From Leishmania martiniquensis (Eukaryota; Euglenozoa; Kinetoplastea; Trypanosomatida; Trypanosomatidae), in assembly GCF_017916325.1 (NCBI RefSeq), contig NC_090156.1, forward strand, positions 623,501 through 687,500: a stretch of DNA of 64,000 bases, read 5' to 3'. The notes under the pieces are model-generated. The model did no database searches and was not told the DNA's origin. It worked only from the letters and a program-made list of their open reading frames with translations. Every line of letters starts with the position of its first letter. The stretch's first letter is position 1. Shown here one piece after another: positions 30,860 to 42,580 of the stretch. Both the position numbers and the translations under genes were made by a program.

Positions 30860-31581
30860 GTGGCTTCCTGGCGGTCGTCGTGAGGCGTATGGGGTGGGAA
30901 GTCTGCGGGCCGGGGCCAAGGCTTGAGCGCCTCCGCGAGATACTGGCGACTCCCGCCCCGGCATCCAGCGCGGTGTGCCGAGTGGTAGGAGGCAAGCAAC
31001 AGCGCTGTGCGGAGCCAGCGCAACTGAGGCTACAGTCTTACCAACTACAAGGCAAGAAACACGCACATCATTAGACGCAAGCACGCTCCTTGGAACAGAC
31101 GGGCTTCTCGTGGCTGCCTCTCTCTCTATTTATGAGTCTGTGCGTGGAAGTGGGGGAACGTGGAGATGCTGGGGACTGGCGACCCTGCCACCATGCGCGT
31201 GAAGATCAGACCAAGCGAAGGTCGGGGGGGAGGAAAGAAGGAGTCAGGTAGTGATGGGGGAAGGGGCACAGGTGAGTGTGAAAGAAAGTGCGCAAAGCAC
31301 TGTAGCGGCGGTAGTTGGATGCTGGGAGAACTCGTACGGAGCGTGTATGAGCGCATTGGCGGCATCGTCCTCGATTGCGATTCCCCTCCTCTATTGGCGT
31401 GTGTGTGTGTGTGTCTGTGTCGGAGGGGCACCGGTGGTAACCGCAGTGCGAAGGGAGAACAAGACTCTCATACACACATAAACGGCCCTGCTCGAGAGAG
31501 CCCCCCAAAAAAATATGTCAGCGCGCACACGCACACACGCACATGCATAGGCCTTCACAACACTAAACAGTCAACGACCCG
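30860..31581. other. intergenic region
   Basis: Spacer between the small ORF and the peroxidase-like gene, with a TG run near 31398-31413. No gene is supported. Confidence 0.45.
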
Positions 31582-32808
31582 TTAAGCACCGTTTGGATCG
31601 GAGTACGGACGGAGTCGCTTGAAGTTGCTCTCGATCATCTTTGTGAAAGCCGACTGAAACTGCTCCCGCCACAGCTTCTCATCCGCGGCATAGCGCTCCA
31701 CGAGCTCCCGCCATGTTTTCTGTTTCAGCATCTCCAACTCCGCCGCGTTCACGACGCACTGTCGCTTCTTCGTCTTTCCATTTATCTCTTCCTTGGCGTA
31801 GACGCACCTGAACGTTTGTGGCAGCTGTGCCAAATCTCTGTTCTCCTGCGTCCGCGCCACCGTTAGCGGGGCGAAGGCCTTCTCGTGCTCAAGCAGAAAC
31901 TGGTAGTACCGATTGTCAAGTGAGTAGCGCTTCCCAGTGTGCGTGACACCATCGAGGCCGCTCACATCCTCGTGGAACTCGCCGACGCTGTGACATGCAA
32001 GTAGCGCCACACACTCCGCCTCGGTCAGATCACCGAGGGCCTGCAGTATCGTCGGAATGGAGAAGATTTTCTGGCTCGGGTCCTTTGGAATGTTGCGCTT
32101 CGGGGCAACGTCAGTGTCGTTGCGGCCCCACTGCCAACGCTCCAGAATTCCCTCGTAGGGGCCGCTCAGGTACTTGATCCCGGCAATCGCGGCGAGCGAC
32201 GCGACATCCTCGGTGGAGGAGGCTGGGTACGTGTTGGACAGGTAGTTCACAATCCCAGCCATGTCATTTAGCCCCCGCACCACGGCACATGACTCGTCGA
32301 CCGTTTCCGCGGCAAGCCCAGCGCGACGCGCCGCCAACACAAACGCGACGCGAATGCTGGTCGCCGCCAAGTCAGGCCGGAACTCATACTGCTTACACGC
32401 GGATGCTACCACGTCCTCCTTGGCGTACTTTGGCTTAATCTTCGACTCGTCCACTTCGACAACGTGCCCCGCCAGCCAGCCCGCGCAGAGGCATCCAAGA
32501 CACATCAAGACCAGCCACGTGTGATTCATGTGCTCCCATGACTTGTATGGGTTCGCCTCCTCCGCGTCCTTCCGGCCAGGCCCCACTTTCGGCGGAGCTC
32601 TAAACACATTGCGACGCGTGTGGGAGGACGAAGAGGAGACGCTTCCGGTCGCAGGTGCTTGGTGCGCGAGACGCCGAGCGAACAGTGCAGCGCCGCAGCA
32701 GGTGGAGAGCGAAGACGATGTGCGAGTAGCACTACTTCGGCTGAGCAGCATTGCTGGTGAGTATACAGCAAGGCCGCTGCTCCAAGCGCAGCATGACTGG
32801 CGGAGCAT
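31582..32808 (-). CDS. class I haem-peroxidase-like protein lacking distal catalytic residues (pseudoperoxidase)
   Basis: The 408-residue protein has a Ser/Arg-rich presequence-like N-terminus, one hydrophobic segment (97-117) and a class I peroxidase fold like ascorbate/cytochrome c peroxidase. The proximal haem-ligand region is preserved: ALLACHSVGEFHEDVSG with H273 at the expected ligand position, and WQWGRND (225-231) matching the WRxGRxD segment. The distal helix, which in active enzymes reads about LRLAWHxAG with catalytic Arg and His, reads FVLAARRAG (156-164), so both appear replaced. A haem-containing pseudoperoxidase that detoxifies peroxynitrite has been described in Leishmania major; this may be its orthologue. 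An ATG at 32751 (MLLSRSSATRTSSS) is an alternative start with an even better presequence, and a short upstream ATG in another frame near 32826 could affect translation. Confidence 0.8.
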   Translation of the reverse strand: MLRQSCCAWSSGLAVYSPAMLLSRSSATRTSSSLSTCCGAALFARRLAHQAPATGSVSSSSSHTRRNVFRAPPKVGPGRKDAEEANPYKSWEHMNHTWLVLMCLGCLCAGWLAGHVVEVDESKIKPKYAKEDVVASACKQYEFRPDLAATSIRVAFVLAARRAGLAAETVDESCAVVRGLNDMAGIVNYLSNTYPASSTEDVASLAAIAGIKYLSGPYEGILERWQWGRNDTDVAPKRNIPKDPSQKIFSIPTILQALGDLTEAECVALLACHSVGEFHEDVSGLDGVTHTGKRYSLDNRYYQFLLEHEKAFAPLTVARTQENRDLAQLPQTFRCVYAKEEINGKTKKRQCVVNAAELEMLKQKTWRELVERYAADEKLWREQFQSAFTKMIESNFKRLRPYSDPNGA

Positions 32809-33697
32809 CTTCCTGGCGCCCTCATGCCCACGCGCACACTCGCACCGGTAGCGATAGAAAGAAGAGAGAGAGAGCAGCAGCAGAGGGAAAAGGGGGTGAG
32901 AGGGCGTGCAGGGTCAGAAGAGCCGTCGGAGCAGGCGAAACTCAATGGCGGGGGAAAAAGAGGAGATTCCGAAGACGGACGCGTGGGTGCGTCTGTGCGT
33001 GTGTGTATGGGGGGGGGCGAACTCGTGGAGAGAAGTCGCAAGGAGGACAATACCAGTGCCTCCATCTCCGCCCCGTCCCCCTCCCCTCGACCTTTGCTCT
33101 GTGGAGGGAAGAGCCGCGCGAATTCGCCGGCGGCGGTGAGAGCTCGTCAACTTCCAGCCGCATTCCGATCTGCTTTCGAAAGGCACAGGGGCGGGCAAGT
33201 CGTCGCTGGAGGCCCAGCGATGAGTAATGGGGGTAGAGGGGAGGCTTCGACATACGTGGCCGTGAAATGATGTCGATGTATTCAAGCGCGCAAGGCATGA
33301 TAAGAAAACGCAAAGGGTACGTAACGAAAGCATCCGACACGCGTGCGCACGTGCATAGTGAGCCGTGTGGTAAAGTGAAGGAGGGGGTGGAGGAGTGGCG
33401 GCAAGCAGCGGAGAGAGAGAGAGCGAGAATCGGAGACTGCACGGCTTACACACACGCACGAAGATGCAGACACCTACGCAGCCTTGCGGCACAGATGCGC
33501 ACAAAGCGAGACAGAGATGGAGAAGGTTTACACGGCCTCGTCGATGGCATCCACGTACAGCACACACACATACATACAAGATGGTGTAGACAGGTTCTGT
33601 GCACGTCAGTACATCAGGGATGACCCCTTCACTGCTTCGCCTTCACGGACTACTGAGCGCACGGGCCTCACGTCCTGTCCATCTCGACCCGCTCTCC
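32809..33697. other. intergenic region
   Basis: Spacer with a clear coding-strand pyrimidine tract at about 32855-32895 (GA-rich on the plus strand) that would direct trans-splicing of the peroxidase-like mRNA, and a G9 run near 33009-33017. No gene is supported. Confidence 0.55.
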
Positions 33698-36496
33698 TCA
33701 GGCATCGTCGTTGCCGCCACCGCTCACAACCTTGTGGCGGGCCGCCTCCGCAAAGAAGTCGTCACACACGTCAAGAATCTCGTTGAGCCGCTCGTCGGCT
33801 TCGCCCTTCGCAGAGACATCCATCAAGTCCTCCATCTGCTCCGAAAACGTGCGCACCGTCGTGAAGCAGTACTTGCGGATCATGTCAGGTTGGTCACACT
33901 CCTGCAGCGCATCCATCACCCCTGCCCACGCGTCGAGGACCTCCTCAGAGGCGGAGTTAAGTACATCCTGCACCTGCTCCATGACAGGCGGCATCTTGTG
34001 CATGCCGCGCGCCACGGCCACGTTCTCGCACTCCAGCTGCACCCGAATCAGCACAGTCAGAAAGTCATGCGTCGTGATGAGCATGTTGTCGACCTGCCTC
34101 AGTGCTGGGATAGAAAAGCGCGCCGTGCCGGCGAGCTCGTCGAGACTCTTCGCAATCTTCGCCGCCGCGCTGTGGATGCGGTCGACGACGGCAAACAGGG
34201 CCGCCTCCACCTTGCGTACGCCAGGGAAGTGCGCGAACGCCTCGATGTACTGCACACTGACCCAAAAGAAGGTCACGTAGTTCGAGTCCGCGGTGAGGCA
34301 TTGGAGGAACAGCAGCAGCGGCTTCAGTGCTACCCAGCCGAACATGCCGGGCAAGTTTCTCTGAATGCACCGCTCCTGGTAGGCGTTGACGATGGTGATG
34401 ACCTCACGGTAGTGATTCACTCCGAGACGCTGAATGTGAAGCTGCGTTATCACAGCATCCTTCGCAGCTGCCATGTCACGGTAAAAGCGCTCAACGAAAC
34501 GGCGCGCCACACGCGTCTGCATTCCCATGGTGACTGACGGCTCCTGCGTGGCGCTCATGACGGCACGAAGTAGCTGGTAAGACACATCCGACTGCTCCCT
34601 GTCAGTGCGGAGCTGCGAGAGGAGGAGCTGCACGAACCTCTCGCCCTCCGGGTAGTTCTTGCGCAGCAGCAGGCGCACAATCTGCACCACAGCCTGCACG
34701 TCAATAAGCTCCGAGATGCCTGGATGCGCGACGATCAAATCAAGTGCGGTGCGCACGCCCACGACGATCTGGCCGACGTCGTCGGAATAGAGCACACGGT
34801 GCAGGAGCACGTTCAACCGAAGGGCCTCCAGTGTCTGCAAGTCAGAGGGGCTCGGCTTCGACATCGCCCGAGTTCGATCGAATGCCGCCGTCGTCGAGAG
34901 ATGGGAGGCGCTCTGCAGCATGCTCGCCTCGAAACACAGCCGAATCGCTTCATAGGACCACCCCTTCTCCTCCAGCACCGGCAGCAGGTCGTCTCCTTCC
35001 ACCGCACCGTGCAGCTGCTCCACAAAGCTAGTGTAGTCGAAGAGCGGCACCTGCATCACGTCAATGTGAGAAACAAGCTGCATCGCCACGTCTGTCTGGT
35101 GCAGCGCCAGACGACGGCTTGCACAGTGAGCCAGCATCTGGTACGCCTCCCTTAGCCGGCGCAGGTACAAGAAGCCGCACGCGTCGTGCTCCTCTTTCCG
35201 CATGGTCTCCTCTTCAGCTGGTGTCACGGGCAGTGGCGGCGAGGCGACGCTACCGCTACCGGCGCCCTCGCTGCCCTTGCGCTCGGCCCCACTTTTGCGG
35301 TAGGAAATGGCTGGCGCCAGCGCCATAAGCGCCTCCGGCTGCAGGCCAGTCAGGGTCAGCTCGCCGCCGACGGTGATGCCGATCGCCCGCTGATCGGAGA
35401 AGGTGCTTGCCATGACCAAATCTGAGAGGGGCATTTGATACTGCGCCCTGCCAACGCAAAAAGATGGCGGGCAGCGCAGGTTCCACAGCGCCACCGAGCC
35501 ATCGCTGCCGGCCGTCGTCAGCAAGTCGGCATTGTGCCGCCACCACCGCAGCCGCACTGCGTCGCCCTGCAGTGTTGTTACGGTCTGTACTGGCTGCAGC
35601 GGGTATCGGGCGTCGTAGACGGCCACGGTGCCGTCCGAAAACGAAACTGCCACAATGGATGGCAGTATGGGGTTGAAGTCACCGCAGTGCGCCACAGCTG
35701 GACGGTCGCCCGAGCGGCGGCAGGAGAAGGCCACTCCATTGCCCTCTGCGGCACTCCGCGTATCTACCAGCATGACGCTGCTATCATAGGTGCCACTCAG
35801 CACCACACTTGCGCTCCCTGGTGCCCATTCGGCGAACATCACCGGTGTCGCCGCGTTGGTGTCGCGGTGCGGAGCCCACTGCTGCACCGGGAGAGAGCCC
35901 CCCGTCAAATCCCACGCGTACACAGACGTGCCGGCAGCCCCGAGGACGCTGGTCTTGCGCACGCACTGGTTGACACGAACGGAGCGCACCAGCGTGGAGG
36001 CTGCCGGCGCACTCGGAGAGAGCGTAACATGCGAGACTATCGTCTCTGAAGAAGAGGTCAGCAGGGCACCACATGGGGAAAGCATACCGCTGCTCTCCCG
36101 GCAACTTTCCACGGTCACATCGCACACCATCACACGGCCACGGCTGGAGCCGATGAAAAGCAAATCCTCGCACCATTCCACGCAAGAGGTCTTTGTGTTC
36201 TCCGCCATGTCCAACCAACGCATGCGCGACGCTGCAGGGAGCGACAGCACGGCCTCGTCGAGAGGCATCAGCCCAACCGCACCAGAGCCCATCAAAGGGC
36301 TAAGAGAGACGGCCAAACCGTTCTCGGTATTGTGCAGCGCCATCTGCGCTGAAGTGAAGAGCACACCCGGAGCAGCGAGAGGCGTGCTGCTCGTCACCAT
36401 GTCGGTGTGGTTACTCAGCAGACCCCGCAACTGTTCCCGCTTCCGCCATGAGGAAGCGGCGGTGTAGTCGTGTAGATGGAGAAGGCTCTGCGCCAT
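33698..36496 (-). CDS. WD40-repeat protein with C-terminal helical region
   Basis: The 932-residue protein has an N-terminal beta-propeller (about 95-390). Blades end in recognisable WD-like strands: TSVYAWDL (190-197), SSVMLVDTR (239-247), GTVAVYDAR (289-297) and GSVALWNLR (333-341). The remaining 500 or so residues are almost entirely predicted helix, ending in an acidic tail (GGGNDDA). This propeller-plus-alpha-solenoid plan is shared by vesicle-coat, intraflagellar and nuclear-pore scaffold proteins, but I cannot match it to one of them. The ATG at 36496 directly follows a region with a plus-strand GA-rich tract (about 36500-36530), a suitable splice signal. A low-complexity linker (about 415-440) separates the two halves. 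Confidence 0.85.
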   Translation of the reverse strand: MAQSLLHLHDYTAASSWRKREQLRGLLSNHTDMVTSSTPLAAPGVLFTSAQMALHNTENGLAVSLSPLMGSGAVGLMPLDEAVLSLPAASRMRWLDMAENTKTSCVEWCEDLLFIGSSRGRVMVCDVTVESCRESSGMLSPCGALLTSSSETIVSHVTLSPSAPAASTLVRSVRVNQCVRKTSVLGAAGTSVYAWDLTGGSLPVQQWAPHRDTNAATPVMFAEWAPGSASVVLSGTYDSSVMLVDTRSAAEGNGVAFSCRRSGDRPAVAHCGDFNPILPSIVAVSFSDGTVAVYDARYPLQPVQTVTTLQGDAVRLRWWRHNADLLTTAGSDGSVALWNLRCPPSFCVGRAQYQMPLSDLVMASTFSDQRAIGITVGGELTLTGLQPEALMALAPAISYRKSGAERKGSEGAGSGSVASPPLPVTPAEEETMRKEEHDACGFLYLRRLREAYQMLAHCASRRLALHQTDVAMQLVSHIDVMQVPLFDYTSFVEQLHGAVEGDDLLPVLEEKGWSYEAIRLCFEASMLQSASHLSTTAAFDRTRAMSKPSPSDLQTLEALRLNVLLHRVLYSDDVGQIVVGVRTALDLIVAHPGISELIDVQAVVQIVRLLLRKNYPEGERFVQLLLSQLRTDREQSDVSYQLLRAVMSATQEPSVTMGMQTRVARRFVERFYRDMAAAKDAVITQLHIQRLGVNHYREVITIVNAYQERCIQRNLPGMFGWVALKPLLLFLQCLTADSNYVTFFWVSVQYIEAFAHFPGVRKVEAALFAVVDRIHSAAAKIAKSLDELAGTARFSIPALRQVDNMLITTHDFLTVLIRVQLECENVAVARGMHKMPPVMEQVQDVLNSASEEVLDAWAGVMDALQECDQPDMIRKYCFTTVRTFSEQMEDLMDVSAKGEADERLNEILDVCDDFFAEAARHKVVSGGGNDDA

Positions 36497-39465
36497 CGCT
36501 CTATCACTTCTCTCTCTCTCGTCGTGTGTCTGTGTGAGGAGATGAACTCACAACGGAGAGCGAGAGGAGAGGGGGGCAGGCACAATGCAGCTAACCGAGC
36601 AACCGCGCTAAAGGAGTCGAAGACGAACGCCCACAGCCGCAGCGGAGCACCGATACCGAAGAACGCCGTGCAGGTGTAGGGGTCGACGCGTGTGTGTTTG
36701 TGTCGGCGCGGGCGTGCGAACGCGTTGTGCGAGGACTTCGCTGTCCTTCCTGAAGAGTTCGACTCCATAGCGGGAGAAAGAAAGGACGCAGAAACGATCA
36801 CGCGCACATGCGTTGGCGTGCGTGCGAGCCGCGCAGGTTAGTGAAGCGGTGCCTCGCATGTGGGGCGAAGTCAGAGGCCGAGGCAACGGTGGTGGAGAGG
36901 GGTACAGATAAGGAGAAAGAGAGAGAGACTTCAGAGAGGGGGGAAAAGACGCAGGAGCCCGCAGATGCAACCGGCACGGCAAAGCCCTTAGACGTGCCAC
37001 TGCCAGCTGACGGCAACTCGGCGCCACGCAAAGAAAGCCACAGGGCGCGTAGGGCAAAGGCAGCGATGAAGATGGCGGAGGGAAGGGAAGCCATTAAAAG
37101 GGGAAGTGGGGACTTACGTACGCAGAAAGAGGCTCGGAGAAAAGGGACGGGAAGAAAAGGGGGAGGGGGAGGGTTAACACACTGCATACGAGCGCCAATA
37201 TGGAGCTGCATCGCGAAATAGCGAAAAGAGAGCGGCTCCGCACACAGGAAGCAGCCTTACCGTCGCGCGCCAGCTTCGACATCGCGAGCAGCTGCGCCGC
37301 GCACACTCCTCACAAGTCTCTTCCCCTCAGTTGAGCATGACAAAATGAAATCATGTGATTGGCCTTTTTTGACGCACTTCCCTTCTCAGCTTACGCCGAT
37401 TATTTGCTTGTCTGCTTCCACTGCACCCCATTCGTAAGAAACGAACGCATCGCGCAAGTGTGCCTTGAGCTGGCGCACAGAACGCACAGGTACGCTGAGC
37501 ATGAGACACTGAGAGCAGGCGATGAGGACAGATCGAAAGGTGGGGGGTGCACAGCACGTCGTACTACTCGCTCTCCCTCTCTCCCCCTCATTTCTCGCAC
37601 TCGCGCACGTGCCCCTTGCTACTGCCTACGCCCGCCTACGAGCAGGTGCAAGACGAAGGGAGAAGGGACGGAGTACACATACACGGAGAGAGCGAGTGAG
37701 AGGGGAAAGAGAGACCTTGAATATATATATATATGTGCGTGTGAGCAACGTAGCGCAGGACATGAGAGAAAGAACGTTACCGAGGAGACCAAAGAGGGAG
37801 GGGAGGGGAGGAGAGGAGGGGGAGAAGAGGAGGAAAAAAAACTTTCGCTGGCATGTGCAGACGCGTATGATCAAGCGCGGGGAGCTACAGCTATCGCGTG
37901 GGCAAAGTCAAGTCGATCGAAGTGAATGTAAAAGCCTGGGGGGGGGCGCTGCGTGCTGTTGCACAGGTGAGCGTTTGTCCGTGTGTGTAAGTGTGAACGC
38001 TGAGGTTAGGTCGAGGGAGTCACAAATACTCATGTGGAGGTGCTTTTCACCGTCGACTTCTCTTCCGTTCTTTTTTTAGCCTACTCCACAGGAGCGATGC
38101 TACGTCTGTGCTCACTGCGTCACTCCACGGCCTTCTGGTCTGCGCGCCTGTTTCCGCCTCAACAGGCGTGGATGGCCACCCTTCGCCTGCAGCCACGCTT
38201 ACACTTGTCCGCCTCTCCGTTTTACTCCTCCTCGGTTGTGCCCTGTCCGCCGATAACGCAAAGATGCGTCCCTGCGCCGCTATTCCGCGAGTGGTACACT
38301 GAAGTCTTCTCTGGTTTTGGCTGTCGTCTCCCCTCCTGCCCGCAAACTTTTTCCATGTGCGTTCCTATGGACTAATGCGTTCGCCGTCTAACCTTTCCCT
38401 CCTCTCGTTGGATGGAGCACCTCATACAGCGAGAGAGGGGTGGCGGCCAGCGGAAGGGGCCACACAGCGGGAGAAGAGGTTCGAGATGCCAGAGCCTCAG
38501 ACAAAGAGGCGAGCATGCGCCCATGTACACACGCACAGAGAGAGATTCCGGGATGGGCCAGAGTACCACCACTGCGAGGAAGGGAGAGCAGAGGAGCGAA
38601 GGCGGGGGAGTGGCAGGCACATCAAGGGTTGACCCCTTCATTGATATATATATATAAAGATGGGTGCATATTACAGGTATAGAGAAACCGTTCATCCCCA
38701 ACACTTTCCTGTGCGGAGTGGGGACATATAGATGAACAAAAAAAAGGTACGTTGATCTTTCGCTGTCAGCATACCATCAAGCAGCGGCAGCACCCGCCTG
38801 CGCAGCTGATGGTGCCTGACGGCGTGTGCGAAGGGAACACGCACGGCATTCAAAGATACAGCACTACCGTAAGCACAACTGTGTAAAATTAATATGGGCG
38901 TAGGAGGGGAGGAACCTTGAACATGCACCCTCGTACAGGCACATTACACAATCGACTGCACGTCTGTTTTGGGTTTCGCTCAGCAGTGCAGAGCGTGTGA
39001 AGTGATATGTGAGTTGCAAGCACTTGGCATCCAGCGCAGCGGCAGTGGTGCTGCAAGCAGGGGCACAGAACCCCGGGCGCGCCTAACGGAATTCACAACC
39101 ACAAGCGCATCCGCAGAGGCCCCCTCCGCCGAACCTACACACACACACAAATATATATATATATATGCCCCGACCGAAAACATTACGAGACACCGCCAGG
39201 AAAACTTCCTTCACCGCTTTCACCTTCTGCTACATTGCGAGACGCCCCACAAGTACACACCGCAACGCGCAGAGAGAGAGAGATAAGGTCGTAACTTGCT
39301 CCTGACGAAAGCGTCTGCTCCTTCGCCGAGCACACAAGTGCTGAAAAAAAAAAGGCAAAAGCTCCGCGCCCTCGTCTTCAGCTTTCATTGAAAATATATA
39401 TTCCGCGGCTCCCACCCATCATAAAAAGCGATAGACGCTCGGAGAACAAAAAAAAGAGACGATAC
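36497..39465. other. gene-free region upstream of the WD40 gene
   Basis: About 3 kb without a supportable gene, up to the boundary of the tandem duplication. It contains TA runs near 37719-37734, 38643-38656 and 39149-39168, purine-rich plus-strand tracts (about 37790-37840) and A-rich runs near 39339-39350. The stretch 38940-39125 is of higher complexity than its surroundings but shows no frame or known element. Confidence 0.5.
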
Positions 39466-42400
39466 AGAGAACCTTTACAACAGATGCGCGGCATCGCGCG
39501 CCCCAACGCTCGAACGTTCACGTGAAGGGGGCCGTGGAAGGAAGAGAAAAACAGGAGGGCACAGAAGAAGGGCGAGCGCGTGTTTGCAATGCGCCTGCGT
39601 TCGCGAGTAGCGTTCGTGATGTGAAACAGCGTGCGCACAGAGATGGCGGCATACGGAAACGGAAACAGAAAAGGACGCCAAAGACCGAAGGGAGCCGCAC
39701 AAAGGCAGATGTGCTGAGAAGAATGAAGAAGAGAAACGCGGCAGCACCGTCCAATTGAAAGTGAAGCGAACGAACAAAGAGCGAGAGCGATCCCACAGAA
39801 TACCGAACACGCACAGAACAGAAGCGTGGAGGACGAGGAGGGGCGCTGCAGGCACGCACACGCGAACACACATACGCGTCTGGCTCCCTCTGCACGTCTC
39901 CTTTCTTGTCTTCACAGGGTGAGCAGTCAAAGGAAGAGGCGGTTCAAAGGGGGGAGACCCCCGCGTTGCCTCTCTTTCCTTGGGAAGACGGACACCGAAA
40001 TAATTATGGCCATCGGCAAAGCAGCAAGCACAAACCTCACGCGTGTTCCGACGCGTCCGAGGGAGAGGAGGACGAGGGAGGCGCTAACAAGAGCGCAAAG
40101 AGTCGTTCGTAGGCAAGAGCGAGGGAGCGGGAGAAAAGCACTACGCACACTCAAAGGCAGACCCATCAGCAGCCGCGCCATTACTGACGCTGTCATTCTG
40201 TCACTCTCTGGGGCTAATGTGCTTCATTAGGTAATTTTTATTCTTCAGCCGCGTCATTTCACCCACAAGAGCAGACACGCCCACACCAAAGACGTGCGCA
40301 TGCACACACGCAGCTCATCAATGCGCCCCAGCCCTATTGGCCCCCGCCCCTTCGGCAAAATGTGCGTCACCTGCTATGAGGTGGACGGCCGTCGAAGTCG
40401 GGGCCGCGCGGCCAGCAGGGGCTGTGAGCACCCTGAGCGAGCCGCATGCCGTGATCCGGGCCGGCAGCGCCCATGGCCCTGCTCGGGGGCGGAGGCGGTG
40501 GCGTCTGTCCTGCAGGCAGCATCGGGGTGGTGACCAGGTGCATGGCGGATAAGCTCAGGGAGGGGGGAGGGAGCGGGCAAGCCTCAGGCCGGGGCCTTGT
40601 GAGACCCTCCGCACGGCCGCTACGACCTGCTCCACCCCACCCCCTTCGTCGCTGCGATCCGCTGCACCCCATCACATGGCGTGGTGGACCCTCGCATTGG
40701 CCTCGTTGAGTTTCCAGCGCCTGGGCCGCATCAGCGCCACCCCGGCCCCGTGTCGGGGATGCCGCCTATGCCGCACACACGCACCTGGGGCGGGCGGGCA
40801 CGGGTCTCTGTGCGCCCGCTTCGCCCGGCGCTCCAGCTCCTCTCCCCTCCCGACGCTGTGCCGTGGGTGTGATGCGCCACGCCGGCTATCGCCCACAGCG
40901 CTCGCTGCCTCCGTCCCCTGTTTCCATCGGCACCACTGCCGCGGGCGTCCGCGGGCAGACAGCGGCATGCGCACACAGAACCCACAGCCGTAGACGCCCC
41001 ACAGGGGAAAGAGACGCACAGCGCGAGTGAGGTGTGGGCAAGCGCAGCATCGCGCGAAACGTGGTGTGCTTGGTGCCCTGAGCCAGCCGAGGGCCTCCCG
41101 CTGCTCACCGGGTGCCGGGGTACCACAGCGCCAGCGCAGCAGTAGGCGCCACGCCATCCGCGCTCCGTGCAGTCACCGCCAGTCGCCAGTCGCTGCAGGA
41201 ATTCAAAGCGCGGGCACCTGCCGCCCGTGCGGACCTGGGCGGCAATGCTCTCCTCCGCACCTCGTATCCCCAACGCCATTGCTCTTCCGCTGTAGGGCGG
41301 CGGCCACCAAGAGACGCCTGTCGTCGCGTGCCGCGCAGCTGGCGTCAGCGTCTCGGGCGCAGCACATCTTGCAGGCGCATCCACTTTGGCGCGCTGTCCA
41401 ACCACGCGGTAGCCGAAGGGGAACAGAGATGAAAGGCGCACAAGACGAGGCCGCAGCGCACGGGAACGGCGCCCAAAACACAAACGGGCGTGTGCATACA
41501 ATGCGAAAGAGGGAACAAAACGCGCACGCAAGCGGAGAAACAGCAGTGCAAGAGCCCACGAAAAAAAAAAGAGAAAGCGCGAAGGCAATGGAAAAACAGA
41601 TCTGAGAGAGGGGGGATGTGCGGCGCCCGGATCACTTCGCCTCTATCGTTACCGCAGGCCGCTCTATGTTTGTTTCTCCGCGTGAGCGTGTGTGTACCCC
41701 AAGGCCTCCACAGCGCATGCCTCGTTGGCGTGGCCCGGAAATGCAGGGGAGCACGAGTAAAGGGGAGCAGATACCAAACGTGGTGAGAAAGGGGGTCATG
41801 AGGGAGGTCGACACGCACACGTTACATGCAGGCGGAGGCAGCCTCAGCATCGAAAGGGAGAGAGCAAAAACACGTCGAGCGACGCGCGTGTGGTCACACA
41901 CGAACGCACACACGCAGGGAGATGCACAGACAGCGAGGACCAGCAGAGGCGCACTTCACCGGAGAAGGACGAGTGGGATTGCACTCAATAAAAAAGAGGC
42001 ACTGAGAGGGGAAAGTGGGAAAGGGGAGCATCGAACATGCACAGGTACACACTGAGAAACACACTAGAGTGCCGGGGGAGGGGAGCAACACACGCACGAG
42101 AGAGAGAGAAGCCACAAAATGAAGAAACAGGGCGGCGTTTCGAGGAGGAAGTGGGGAGGTTGCGGGGAGAGCGGGAGAGCAAGAGAGGGGTGCACTGGGG
42201 AAAAAGGCAATACGGGGGCGGGAGCGGCAGCACCAAAAGCGATGAGAGATGCAATGCAGCAGGCGCGGTGCGTACCATTCAGTATCGAGAGGGGGAGGGA
42301 GAGGGAGGAAGAGCCGATGGGGGGAGGGAAACAAGGGGGCAGGCCACATGGCGCAAGCGCCCACCTGTGCCCACCACTCGCGCCGCCCCGTCACAGTCTC

Positions 42401-42580
42401 GCCTCTCATATCTCCTCTCGCCTTTCGCTACGTTTCCGCTACTTCAACTGCCTCGCGCTCCACTAACAGCGGCGCACCCACCTGTGCGGCGCAGCAATCA
42501 CCATTCCTTTGAGCGGCCGGCGAGCGGTTCCGCTGCTCCTTCGTTACTTCCTCAAGGGCGAAACCCATCGCGTTCGACTC
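39466..42580. other. 3' flank of transporter copy 1
   Basis: Apart from the retroposon-derived block, this stretch contains complex but non-coding sequence (39466-40241) and purine-rich sequence (41400-42380). Short frames here are identical in the second unit because the DNA is identical, so their repetition is not evidence of selection. No gene is supported. Confidence 0.55.
40242..41396 (-). mobile_element. GC-rich retroposon-derived block, copy 2, downstream of transporter copy 1
   Basis: Near-identical to 9156-10309 but without the reverse-transcriptase remnant. On the minus strand it starts abruptly at the position matching 10309 and ends in CTGAAGA followed by AATAAAAATTACC. That looks like a 5'-truncated insertion with an A-rich 3' end. 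It lies about 1.2 kb beyond the stop codon of the transporter gene, likely within its 3' UTR or the adjacent spacer. No target-site duplication was recognised. Confidence 0.6.

Noticed and set aside
33599..34537. 312-codon plus-strand frame
   Set aside because: Antisense shadow of the WD40 gene.
36750..36775. GTTCGACTCC sequence resembling a tRNA B box
   Set aside because: No A box or cloverleaf can be drawn around it; also part of a low-complexity leader region.
39522..39758. 78-codon plus-strand frame repeated at 45.4 kb
   Set aside because: Identical only because the tandem units are identical; not evidence of coding.
40294..40533. 79-codon plus-strand frame repeated exactly at 9.2 kb and 46.2 kb
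   Set aside because: The repetition follows from the duplicated DNA block itself; Arg/Ala/Pro-rich translation with no start context or domain.
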